NCBI GenBank assembly: GCA_947588275.1
Contig: CANPYJ010000010.1
Location: 1 to 45,310 of the forward strand
DNA length: 45,310 nt
Direction of reading: 5' to 3'
Source of the DNA: an uncultured Alphaproteobacteria bacterium
GTDB lineage: Bacteria; Pseudomonadota; Alphaproteobacteria; RF32; CAG-239
Part shown: in pieces, positions 7,191 through 15,084 of the stretch
How the letters are laid out: each line of letters begins with the position of its first letter
Position numbering within the stretch: the first letter of the stretch is position 1
The notes under the pieces: generated by a model
What the model saw: the letters and a program-made list of their open reading frames with translations, nothing else
What the model was told of the DNA's origin: nothing
Databases searched by the model: none
Position numbers and translations under genes: made by a program

Positions 7191-8786
7191 TCAAATTTTG
7201 CCGCCGATTTCCGGACTTCCCAGCAGATAAACGTTGTCAAATCCGCGCTGTGCCAAAATACAATATGCCAGATACGCTCCGTATCCGCGGTTGCAATAAA
7301 GGGCAATCTGTCTGTCGCGCGGCAGCGAAGCAAGGTTATCCCGCAGCGAGGCCAGCGGAAAGTTGAGGGCGCCGTCCAGGTGTCCGTCGGCAAAATCTTT
7401 GGGTGAACGCACGTCAATTTTAAGTATCTCCGGCGTCAGCTCGTTCGGCCGCAGATAGCGCAGATTGCCGCTGACGACTTCTTGCGCCAACGAACCGATA
7501 TTATTGAGCGCGTCTTTGGCAACGCTGTAGGGCGGCGCATAGGCCACTTCTTCAGATGTCAGGTCTTCGACGGTAGCATTATTTTGCAATAAGGCGCTCA
7601 CCGCATTAATGCGCTCCGCCACGCCGGCGCGGCCGACAATCTGCATGCCCAGAATGCGGCCGTTGGCGGCAAACAGCAGTTTAAGCTGGAGCTGCTCGGC
7701 CGCCGGATAATAAGAGGCATGGTTGTTTTGCAGCAGATATATGCTTCGAAAATCGATTCCGGCGGCTTTGAGCTTGGTTTCCGAACATCCGGTCGCTGCG
7801 GCCGTGTAGCCGAAAACTTTGCAAATTTCGGTGCCGATAACGTCGCCGAACGGGCTGTCTTTGCCGCAGATATGATCGGCCGCCGCCCGTGCCTGCCGGA
7901 GTGCCGTGGCCGCGTTTGACCACAATTCTGGTTGTTGGGTAATGTGGTTGATCACTTCTGCGTTGTCGCCGCAGGCATAAATGTCGGGATCATTGGTTTG
8001 CATGTGGCGATTAACTAGAATTCCGCCGCTTTTGCCGAGTTCAAGATCGGCCATAATCGGCAGTTTGACATCAGGTTTGATGCCGGTGGCGATGATGGCC
8101 ATGTCAAACTCTATCCGCCGGCCGTCTTCAAGCCGCGCCGCACGGTCTTCAAACATCGTGATGCGGCAGCCGAGATACAGGCAGACGCCTTGTCGTTGCA
8201 GTTCCGTTTCCAGACGACCGGTCATATCGGCATCCAAAAACGGCAAAATATGGTCTTGCGCTTCAACCAACGTTACATCGGCATTGAGCCGCACAAACGC
8301 TTCCGTCGCCGCAATTCCGACATCGCCGCCGCCGACAACCAGCACTTTTGCGGCGCCGGTGCCGAAATAATAGTCGTTGGCGCGCTCAATGTTTTTGAGC
8401 GTACGCAGGGCAAAAATATTGTCACCCAAAATGCCGGCAATATCCGGCCGCAGCTGCAAGGCGCCGGTGGCCAGAATCAGCTTGTCGTAAGTTTCCGGCC
8501 GTCGGCCTTTGACGGTGAGGGTTTTGGTCGTGCGGTCAATGTTGACGACTTCGTGATGAAGCTTGACCTTAATGCGAAAAATCCGTTTCATTTGTTCAAC
8601 GGTTGCTCCCGTCAAATCTTCTTTGTCGCGCACCAGTCCCGAGAGCAGATAAGTAAGCCCGCAGCTTGCAATTGCAAAATCGCCGCTTTTTTCCAAAATT
8701 ACAATTTCGGCGTTTTCATCCAGACGGCGCAATCTGGTTGCCGCCGCGGTTCCGGCGCTGCCGCCGCCTATAATCACTGTTTTCAT
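7191..8786 (-). CDS. CoA-disulfide reductase with C-terminal rhodanese domain
   Basis: 531 aa. The N-terminal FAD motif is VIIGGGSAG (residues 4-12). The single redox cysteine lies in SCGLTY (C42), diagnostic of the CoA-disulfide/persulfide reductase group rather than dithiol reductases. An NAD(P)H-binding motif (VVGGGDVGIAATE) is near 150 and a second FAD motif (ACGDNAEV) near 270. The last 90 residues are a rhodanese domain with the loop cysteine at C498 (YCNRGYG). Such fusions reduce CoA disulfide or polysulfide/persulfide with NAD(P)H, in thiol homeostasis or sulfur handling. GGAGG precedes the ATG at 8786. It is a single-gene unit divergent from ffh. Confidence 0.85.
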   Translation of the reverse strand: MKTVIIGGGSAGTAAATRLRRLDENAEIVILEKSGDFAIASCGLTYLLSGLVRDKEDLTGATVEQMKRIFRIKVKLHHEVVNIDRTTKTLTVKGRRPETYDKLILATGALQLRPDIAGILGDNIFALRTLKNIERANDYYFGTGAAKVLVVGGGDVGIAATEAFVRLNADVTLVEAQDHILPFLDADMTGRLETELQRQGVCLYLGCRITMFEDRAARLEDGRRIEFDMAIIATGIKPDVKLPIMADLELGKSGGILVNRHMQTNDPDIYACGDNAEVINHITQQPELWSNAATALRQARAAADHICGKDSPFGDVIGTEICKVFGYTAAATGCSETKLKAAGIDFRSIYLLQNNHASYYPAAEQLQLKLLFAANGRILGMQIVGRAGVAERINAVSALLQNNATVEDLTSEEVAYAPPYSVAKDALNNIGSLAQEVVSGNLRYLRPNELTPEILKIDVRSPKDFADGHLDGALNFPLASLRDNLASLPRDRQIALYCNRGYGAYLAYCILAQRGFDNVYLLGSPEIGGKI

Positions 8787-8862
8787 CTTTGTTTTCCTCC
8801 GCTTCTAACAAATATCGGCAATTTGGCGTTTTTAAACCCCTTGGCGACATATGAAAAAAGGC

Positions 8863-8891
8863 TTGACTTTTAATTATATTGCGATTATAAA
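8863..8891 (+). promoter_or_regulatory. Promoter of the ffh operon
   Basis: TTGACT (8863-8868), 17-bp spacer, TATAAA (8886-8891). The predicted transcript has a leader of about 110 nt before the GTG start of ffh. Confidence 0.65.
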
Positions 8892-8930
8892 AGGCGCAGA
8901 TTTTTCCGAATTGATGACGAAAAATTTATT

Positions 8931-8975
8931 TGCTCCGAGGAGCACCGCCAGTCAGCGAGGGTTCGCACACTGGCG
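8931..8975 (+). promoter_or_regulatory. Two consecutive hairpins in the ffh leader
   Basis: The first is TGCTCC-GA-GGAGCA (8931-8944). The second is CGCCAGT (8946-8952) pairing with ACTGGCG (8969-8975) around a 16-nt loop containing GAGGG. No T run follows, so they are not terminators. They sit between promoter and start codon and could affect translation or stability of the operon mRNA. Confidence 0.5.
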
Positions 8976-9007
8976 CGTTATGGGTTTAAATTGAGGGTTT
9001 TGACAGA

Positions 9008-10393
9008 GTGTTTGCAACGCTGACCGACAAATTGACCGCGATTTTCAACAAAATCACTTCGCGCGGCGTGCTGAGCGAAGAAGACGTCAACAACACCATG
9101 CGCGAAATCCGCATCGCGTTGCTGGAGGCCGATGTTGCGTTGCCGGTGGTCAAAGATTTCATCGCCCGCGTCAAAGAACAGGCTTTGGGCGAAAAAGTCG
9201 TGCGTTCCGTTCAGCCCGGTCAGATGGTCATAAAGATTGTTCATGACGAGTTGCTGCGCCTGCTGGACGATGGCGACGCTGCGCTCAATTTGCGCGCCGT
9301 ACCGCCGGTTGCCGTGTTGATGGTCGGCTTGCAGGGTTCGGGCAAAACGACGACGGCGGCCAAGCTGGCCAAGCGTCTGGCAACCAAAAACGGCAAAAAG
9401 GTTCTGCTGGCCTCGCTTGACATTTATCGTCCTGCGGCGCAGGAGCAGCTTTCGCAGCTGGCGGCGCAGATAGGCGGACACACTTTGCCAGTGGTGGCGG
9501 GCGAAAAACCGGCCGCTATTACCCGTCGGGCGCTGGACTATGCCAAAAAAGGCGGCTTTGACGTCCTGATTCTGGATTCGGCCGGCCGATTGCACATAGA
9601 TCAGGCACTGATGGACGAGGTTGTGGAAGTCAAAAAAATTGCCAATCCGACTGAAGTCTTACTGGTGGCTGATGCCATGATTGGGCAAGACGCCTGCAAT
9701 GTGGCCAAGGCATTCAAGGAGCAAGTCGGCGTCAGCGGGCTGGTGTTGACACGCATTGACGGTTCGTCCAGAGCCGGTGCGGCGCTATCAATGAAAATGG
9801 TGGCCGGCGTGCCGATTAAGTTTTTGGGCACCGGCGAAAAGTTGGATGAGTTTGAGGAGTTTCATGCTGACCGTTTGGCCGGTCGAATTTTGGGGCAGGG
9901 CGACGTTGTTTCGCTGGTGGAAAAAGCCATTGAAAACGTAGATCGTGCCGAGACCGAAAAACTGGCCGCCCAGATGATGAAGGGCCGCTTTGACCTGAAT
10001 ATGATGCTCGCGCAGCTGAAACAAGTTCAAAAACTGGGCAGTCTCGGCGGAATCATCGGGATGATTCCCGGGTTGTCCAAGTTTAGAAGTCAGATTGAAG
10101 CCGCAGGCGTAGGCGATGATCTGATAAAAAAACAAGAGGCGATTATTCTTTCAATGACACCGCAGGAAAGAAAAAATCCCGATATTATCAAGGCCTCACG
10201 CAAAAAAAGAATTGCGGCCGGCTCCGGAGTGGAAGTTCAGGAGGTCAACAAACTGTTGAAATCGTTTGACCAAATGGCTGCCATGATGAAAAAAATGGGG
10301 CGGATGGGCGGATTGCCCGCTCCGACCGCGCTAAAGAATTTTCCGCTTGGCAAAATGCTTGGCGGAGGCTTGGGAAAGTTCCCGTTTAAGTAA
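9008..10393 (+). CDS. ffh: Signal recognition particle protein Ffh (SRP54 GTPase)
   Basis: 461 aa from a GTG at 9008 with GAGGG about 12 bases upstream. It has an N domain (1-95), a G domain with P-loop GLQGSGKTTTAAKLA (107-121), DSAGR near 190 and TRIDG near 246, where TKLDG is usual. A Met-rich M domain (about 300-440) includes the GMIPGLSK loop. It binds 4.5S RNA and signal sequences and delivers ribosomes to FtsY at the membrane. Full length. It is the first gene of ffh-rpsP-rimM-trmD-rplS, an order common in alphaproteobacteria. Confidence 0.97.
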   Translation: MFATLTDKLTAIFNKITSRGVLSEEDVNNTMREIRIALLEADVALPVVKDFIARVKEQALGEKVVRSVQPGQMVIKIVHDELLRLLDDGDAALNLRAVPPVAVLMVGLQGSGKTTTAAKLAKRLATKNGKKVLLASLDIYRPAAQEQLSQLAAQIGGHTLPVVAGEKPAAITRRALDYAKKGGFDVLILDSAGRLHIDQALMDEVVEVKKIANPTEVLLVADAMIGQDACNVAKAFKEQVGVSGLVLTRIDGSSRAGAALSMKMVAGVPIKFLGTGEKLDEFEEFHADRLAGRILGQGDVVSLVEKAIENVDRAETEKLAAQMMKGRFDLNMMLAQLKQVQKLGSLGGIIGMIPGLSKFRSQIEAAGVGDDLIKKQEAIILSMTPQERKNPDIIKASRKKRIAAGSGVEVQEVNKLLKSFDQMAAMMKKMGRMGGLPAPTALKNFPLGKMLGGGLGKFPFK

Positions 10394-10418
10394 ACTGAAT
10401 ATTGAAAGGAAAAACTAA

Positions 10419-10832
10419 ATGTCAGTACGTATCAGACTGTCTCGTGGCGGATCCAAAAAACGTCCGTTTTACCGTGTTGTGGCTGCCGATCAGCGCGCTC
10501 CGCGCGATGGCCGGTTTATTGAGCGTTTGGGCTCGTATAATCCGATGCTGCCGCAGGATCATGCCGATCGTTTCGTTATCAATGAAGAACGCGTCAAATA
10601 TTGGCTTTCTGTTGGTGCTCAGCCGACCGAAAGACTGCAAAAGATGCTCTCGAATCTTGGTCTGATGTCAGCTCCGGCTTTGCGTCAGCAGCCTAAAAAA
10701 TCGGCTCCCAAAGCCAAAGCCTTAGAGCGCATCAAGGAAAAGGAAGAAAAAGCCAAAGCCGCGGCTGAAGCCGCTGCTGCTGCGTCTGCTCAACCGGCGG
10801 CCGAAGAAGCGCCGGCTGAAAACAACGCCTAA
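10419..10832 (+). CDS. rpsP: 30S ribosomal protein S16
   Basis: 137 aa. The first 80 residues are canonical bS16 ([20 protein letters not shown] at the N-terminus, then [20 protein letters not shown]). The remaining 55 residues are a low-complexity Lys/Ala/Glu tail, a frequent alphaproteobacterial extension. AAAGGA lies just upstream of ATG 10419. It is cotranscribed with ffh (25-bp gap) and rimM. Confidence 0.97.
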   Translation: MSVRIRLSRGGSKKRPFYRVVAADQRAPRDGRFIERLGSYNPMLPQDHADRFVINEERVKYWLSVGAQPTERLQKMLSNLGLMSAPALRQQPKKSAPKAKALERIKEKEEKAKAAAEAAAAASAQPAAEEAPAENNA

Positions 10833-10869
10833 TAATTAATTTGCCTGCCGTCTTTGGAGGAGCAAACAA

Positions 10870-11400
10870 ATGACTGCCGCCAAAATCTGCTTGGGAGCGA
10901 TTGTCGGGGTTCATGGCGTCAGGGGTGAAGTCAAAGTCAAGAGCTTTACCTCCGCCGAAAAAAATCTCACCGCCTACGGCCCGTTGTCCGACGAGGCCGG
11001 AACGCGCCGCTTTGAGCTGAAAATTGTCGGCCATTCCAAAGAATTGCTGCGTGTCAAAATCAAGGGAGTGGATGACCGCAATCTTGCCGCAACCCTGATT
11101 GGCACCGGACTGTATGTGGAACGCAGTCTCTTGCCCGAGCTGCCGGAAGAAGAGTTCTATCATTCTGACTTGATCGGCCTGATGGCACTTTCGCCGGCCG
11201 GCGACAAGGTCGGCACCGTCAACGCCTTATATAATTTCGGCGCCGGTGACCTGATAGAGATACGCACGCCGGAAAACCGGCTGGAAATGCTGCCGTTTAC
11301 CAAGGCTTATGTGCCGACGGTCAACCTCAAGGACGGGTTTATTATTGTTGAGATGATGCAGTTTGCTCCCGATGATGAGGAAATGCCGCATGAAAGTTAA
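10870..11400 (+). CDS. rimM: 16S rRNA processing protein RimM
   Basis: 176 aa, normal length. The N-terminal barrel begins ICLGAIVGVHGVRGEVKVK, with its conserved G-HGVRGEV loop. The PRC-barrel half contains EEEFYHSDLIGL and LEMLPFTKAYVP. It assists maturation of the 30S head and binds S19. GGAGG precedes the start. Its 3' end overlaps the trmD start by 11 bases, implying translational coupling. Confidence 0.95.
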   Translation: MTAAKICLGAIVGVHGVRGEVKVKSFTSAEKNLTAYGPLSDEAGTRRFELKIVGHSKELLRVKIKGVDDRNLAATLIGTGLYVERSLLPELPEEEFYHSDLIGLMALSPAGDKVGTVNALYNFGAGDLIEIRTPENRLEMLPFTKAYVPTVNLKDGFIIVEMMQFAPDDEEMPHES

Positions 11401-12085
11401 GGTTTTGACCATATTTCCGGAGTTGTTTCCGGGATTTTTGGGACACTCCTTAACCGGAAAAGCCTTGGACGAGGGCAAATGGACCCTGCAAACCGTCAAC
11501 ATCCGCGACTATGCTTTTGACAAGCACGGCTCTGTGGACGACACTCCCGCCGGCGGCGGCGCCGGAATGGTTATGCGTCCCGATGTTTTGGGGGCGGCGC
11601 TGAAGGCTCATTATACAGGCGGACGTCTGATAAACATGAGCCCGCGCGGCCGGCCGTTGACGCAAAAACTGGTGCGCAAACTGGCTATGGAAGATGAATT
11701 GACTTTCATTTGCAGCCGGTTTGAGGGAATTGACGAACGCGTGCTGGAGGCTTTTGGCGCCGAAGACATATCCATCGGCGACTATGTCCTCACCGGCGGC
11801 GAACAGGCGGCGCAAATATTGCTGGATGCCGTTGTCAGGCTTTTGCCCGGAGTTCTGGGCAATGCCGATTCGGCCTCAGAGGAGAGTTTTGAGAACTTTC
11901 TGTTGGAATATCCGCAATATACCAAACCACAGCTGTGGCAAGGGCGGGCAGTGCCCGCGGTGCTGTTGAGCGGGCATCATCAGAACATAAAAAACTGGCG
12001 TTTGGCGCAGTCCAAACAGGTAACTGAGGCGCGCCGTCCCGATTTGTGGAAAAAATATCTTGATTCTGAAAAGAATTTAGTGTAA
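11390..12085 (+). CDS. trmD: tRNA (guanine-37-N1)-methyltransferase TrmD
   Basis: 231 aa from ATG 11390 (MKVKVLTIFPELFP), the family's normal N-terminus; an in-frame ATG 27 bases earlier is not used by homologues. The SPOUT trefoil knot is visible: GGGAGMVMRPDVL near residue 55, FICSRFEGIDERV near 110 and DYVLTGGEQAA near 130. The C-terminal SGHHQNIKNWR loop follows. It methylates G37 of CNN-decoding tRNAs with S-adenosylmethionine, preventing +1 frameshifts. Confidence 0.96.
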   Translation: MKVKVLTIFPELFPGFLGHSLTGKALDEGKWTLQTVNIRDYAFDKHGSVDDTPAGGGAGMVMRPDVLGAALKAHYTGGRLINMSPRGRPLTQKLVRKLAMEDELTFICSRFEGIDERVLEAFGAEDISIGDYVLTGGEQAAQILLDAVVRLLPGVLGNADSASEESFENFLLEYPQYTKPQLWQGRAVPAVLLSGHHQNIKNWRLAQSKQVTEARRPDLWKKYLDSEKNLV

Positions 12086-12119
12086 AAGCAAACCAAACTT
12101 ATGAAAAAGGGTTAAAACA

Positions 12120-12524
12120 ATGAATATTTTAGAGAATGTTGAAAAAGAGCAGATGAAGAAGCTGCTGGAGGGCAAAAACCTTCCGGACTTTAAGCCTGGC
12201 GACACGCTCAAAGTTCACACCAAGGTCAAAGAAGGTGACCGCGAGCGTATTCAGATTTATGAAGGAGTCTGCATCGCCCGCAAAAACGATGGTCTGAATT
12301 CATCGTTTACGGTTCGCAAAATTTCGTTCGGCGAAGGCGTTGAACGTGTGTTTCCGCTGTATTCGCCCAATGTTGCCAAGATTGAGGTGGCGCGTATTGG
12401 TAAAGTTCGTCGCGCCAAGCTGTATTTCTTGCGCGCTTTGCGCGGCCGTTCGGCACGCATTGCCGATGATTTGAGCGCTTCGTCCAAGTCCAAGGATAAT
12501 GCCGACAACGCTTCGGCCGAGTAG
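12120..12524 (+). CDS. rplS: 50S ribosomal protein L19
   Basis: 134 aa. Canonical bL19 motifs are present: [20 protein letters not shown] near residue 25, [10 protein letters not shown] near 45, [16 protein letters not shown] near 70 and [16 protein letters not shown] near 100. It sits at the 30S-50S interface. A short Ser/Asp/Ala tail extends the C-terminus. Last gene of the operon, followed by a bidirectional terminator. Confidence 0.97.
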   Translation: MNILENVEKEQMKKLLEGKNLPDFKPGDTLKVHTKVKEGDRERIQIYEGVCIARKNDGLNSSFTVRKISFGEGVERVFPLYSPNVAKIEVARIGKVRRAKLYFLRALRGRSARIADDLSASSKSKDNADNASAE

Positions 12525-12542
12525 TTTTCAAACGGTCTGTAA

Positions 12543-12572
12543 AAAAAGCTCCGCTCAAAAGCGGAGCTTTTT
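12543..12572. terminator. Bidirectional terminator between rplS and hisS
   Basis: An 8-bp GC-rich stem (GCTCCGCT with AGCGGAGC, CAAA loop) is flanked by A7 on the left and T5 on the right. It serves both convergent genes. Confidence 0.9.
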
Positions 12573-12588
12573 CTTGTAAACGGCAGAT

Positions 12589-13890
12589 TTATTTTATGGC
12601 GCTCACCAAGGCCGCAAGGTCGACGGACGTCTGCTCGCCGGTGGCCATGTTTTTGAGCGTGTAGGTATGGTTGGCGACTTCATCTTCGCCGATGATAATC
12701 AGGTACGGAATTTTAATTTTGTTGGCATATTCCATCTTTTTCTTAAATTTGCAGTCACGCAGCATGACATCGGCGGCAATGTCGTGTTGCCGCAGTTGAC
12801 CGACCAGTCGGAGGGCCGGTTCGGCAAAGTCCGGACTTTGGGTAATGATAAGCGCGCGGTTGGGCGTCGGACCGGCAATTTTGAGCAGACCGTTGGCGCG
12901 CAGCTGGTCGAACAAACGGGTAAGGCCGATGGATATGCCGACCCCGGGGAATTTTTTATCGGTAAAAGTGCCGCAGAGATTGTCATATCGGCCGCCGGAA
13001 CATACCGAGCCGAACTGCGGATAGTCGTCAAAAAAGGTTTCGTAGACCGTGCCGGTATAGTAATCCAGCCCACGGGTAATGCTGAGGTCAATCTGAATGG
13101 CCTCCGCCGGCAGTCCCAGATTTTGCGCTTGAGCAATCACGGTTTTAAGCTCAGCCAGACCGTTTTGCCAATTGAGGTTGTCAATCTTAAAATCTTCAAG
13201 CTTTGCAATAATTTCGCGGTTTGAGCCTTTGATTTTTATAAAATCCAGCAGGCGGCGGTTTTTATCGGCCGGCAGTCCCATTTCATTAAGTTCGCCCAAA
13301 AAAGCCTCTTCGGGAATTTTTTTGATTTTGTCGACCAGACGCAAAACATCGGTTGTTTTGTCGGCAATCTCCAAACTCTCCAAAAATCCTGACATCAACC
13401 GGCGGTTATTGATATAAATCTTAAAAGCCGGCAGCTCAAGTCGGCTGAACACCGTGTAAATAACCGCAAGCACTTCGGCATCGTAAACAATGTTGAGTTC
13501 ATCGCGGTCGATAATGTCGATATCGCATTGATAAAACTCCCGAAAACGACCCTTTTGCGGGCGTTCGCCGCGATAGACCTTGCCAATCTGATAGCGCTTG
13601 AATGGAAAACTGAGATTGTTGTTGTAGAGCGCCACATATTTGGCCAGAGGCACCGTCAAATCAAAGCGCAATGCCAAATCGGTGTCGCCTTTTTTAAACT
13701 CGTAAATCTGTTTTTCGGTTTCGCCGCCGGATTTTGACAGCAGCACCTCGGCCAGCTCCAAAACCGGCGTATCCAAAGGGGCAAAGCCAAACAGGCGGTA
13801 AGTATGGGCAATGACGGCTTTCATCTGTTCCATCACAATCTGTTCTTCCGGCAGGAGTTCCATAAATCCCTGCAAAGTTCGTGCCGCCAT
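12589..13890 (-). CDS. hisS: Histidine-tRNA ligase
   Basis: 433 aa, normal length for a class II HisRS. The N-terminal region contains TPVLELAEVLLSKSG and ALRFDLTVPLAKYVA (motif 1/2 surroundings), and motif 2 contains YRGERPQKGRFREFYQCD. The HisA region has RGLDYYTGTVYE and GSVCSGGRYDNL. The C-terminal anticodon-binding domain begins near residue 330. AAAGGA precedes ATG 13890. Single-gene unit; no hisZ-like paralogue is visible. Confidence 0.96.
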   Translation of the reverse strand: MAARTLQGFMELLPEEQIVMEQMKAVIAHTYRLFGFAPLDTPVLELAEVLLSKSGGETEKQIYEFKKGDTDLALRFDLTVPLAKYVALYNNNLSFPFKRYQIGKVYRGERPQKGRFREFYQCDIDIIDRDELNIVYDAEVLAVIYTVFSRLELPAFKIYINNRRLMSGFLESLEIADKTTDVLRLVDKIKKIPEEAFLGELNEMGLPADKNRRLLDFIKIKGSNREIIAKLEDFKIDNLNWQNGLAELKTVIAQAQNLGLPAEAIQIDLSITRGLDYYTGTVYETFFDDYPQFGSVCSGGRYDNLCGTFTDKKFPGVGISIGLTRLFDQLRANGLLKIAGPTPNRALIITQSPDFAEPALRLVGQLRQHDIAADVMLRDCKFKKKMEYANKIKIPYLIIIGEDEVANHTYTLKNMATGEQTSVDLAALVSAIK

Positions 13891-14066
13891 TTTTTCAATC
13901 CTTTTGTTAATTTAGACAGTTTCTCTATTTAGAATCAAAACCCTGTTCTTGTCAAGTCAAAACCCCGTTCGTTCGGGCGGCAAAATTATCCCCCGCGACG
14001 GATAAAGTCTTGTTTTTTTGCCGCGGAAAAGATAACATTTGAAACAAATGAAGAAAGGATATCAAA

Positions 14067-15068
14067 ATGCGCAAAATTGCAGTGGTCGGAATTGAGGGCG
14101 GCATCGGCCGCGAGGTGCTTAATCTGCTGGCAGAGCAAGGCGTCGGTTCGGCTGACGTGGCGGCTTTGGAGGCGCGCTCGGCTTTGGGCAACACGCTTTC
14201 TTACGGCGAGGAAGACGAAATTGACGTTTTGGGGCTTGATAATTTTGACTTTGCTCAGGTCAAAACGGTGGTTTTTGCCGGCAGCGCCGAACTGACCAAA
14301 CGCTACATGGCGCAGGCGCAAAAAGCCGGCGTCAAAATCATTGATGCGTCTGGATACTCAATCGGCAATCCCGACGTGCCGATGATTTTGGCCGGCGTCA
14401 ACGATGATTGCCTTGACAAAAGCCACGGCATGGCGGCTGTTCCGTCGGCCGGCACCGCGCAGCTTTTGTTGCCGCTGCGGGCAGTGGCGCAAAAATATCG
14501 GATAAAACGTTTGGTCGTTTCGACTTATGCTTCCGCTTCGGCCTATGGTCGCGCCGGCATGGACGAGTTGTTTAATCAGACCCGCAAGATTTTTATGAAC
14601 GAAACGTTGGCCGATGACCAGACCGTATTCCACAAACAAATTGCCTTTAACGTCATTCCGCATTTGGGCGATTTTATCGGTGAAGAAACTTCGGCCGAGT
14701 GGGCTTTTAATGCCGAAACCAAACAGATTTTGGGCGGCGATGTCAAAGTTCACGCCAACTGTGCCGTGGTTCCGGCGTTTGTCGGCATGGCCATGTATGT
14801 CAATGTAGAATGCGAGCACGAGATAGACGCCGACGAAGCCCGCGCCGAGATCAAAAAGACCAAAGGTGTTGTCGTGTTTGACAAGCAGACCGACGGCGGA
14901 TATGTCACCCTGCACGACACGCAGGGAGAAGACGGCGTTTATGTCAGCCGCCTGCGTCAGGATACAAGCGTTGACAACGGCATAAGTTTTTGGTGTGCGG
15001 CAGATGCCGAGCGTGCGGCCGGTGCCCGCAACATTATTGAAGTGTGGAAACTGCTGACAACCAAATAA
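14067..15068 (+). CDS. Aspartate-semialdehyde dehydrogenase paralogue lacking all catalytic residues (pseudoenzyme, USG-1-like)
   Basis: 333 aa, full-length relative of alphaproteobacterial ASADH: Rossmann start IAVVGIEGGIGREVL, a GMDELFNQTR helix, IAFNVIPH, and RLRQD near the end. Every active-site motif is changed. The nucleophile motif PNCST is PSAGT (Cys to Ala128), STYQ is STYA (Gln to Ala155), and the substrate Arg and catalytic His of RVPV...GHS are lost (AVVPAFVGMA). The reading frame is otherwise intact and conserved, so it is not a decaying gene. It cannot be the working Asd. USG-1 proteins are known Cys-less ASADH relatives of unclear role. It lies 16 bp upstream of the MscS gene. 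Confidence 0.85.
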   Translation: MRKIAVVGIEGGIGREVLNLLAEQGVGSADVAALEARSALGNTLSYGEEDEIDVLGLDNFDFAQVKTVVFAGSAELTKRYMAQAQKAGVKIIDASGYSIGNPDVPMILAGVNDDCLDKSHGMAAVPSAGTAQLLLPLRAVAQKYRIKRLVVSTYASASAYGRAGMDELFNQTRKIFMNETLADDQTVFHKQIAFNVIPHLGDFIGEETSAEWAFNAETKQILGGDVKVHANCAVVPAFVGMAMYVNVECEHEIDADEARAEIKKTKGVVVFDKQTDGGYVTLHDTQGEDGVYVSRLRQDTSVDNGISFWCAADAERAAGARNIIEVWKLLTTK

Positions 15069-15084
15069 GACAGGGGAAGCGTAT

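Noticed and set aside
8931..8975. Considered whether the ffh leader encodes the 4.5S RNA
   Set aside because: It lacks the GGAA-loop hairpin and symmetric internal loop of SRP RNA and is too short.
14067..15068. Calling this gene the functional asd
   Set aside because: The nucleophilic cysteine and the other catalytic residues are all replaced.
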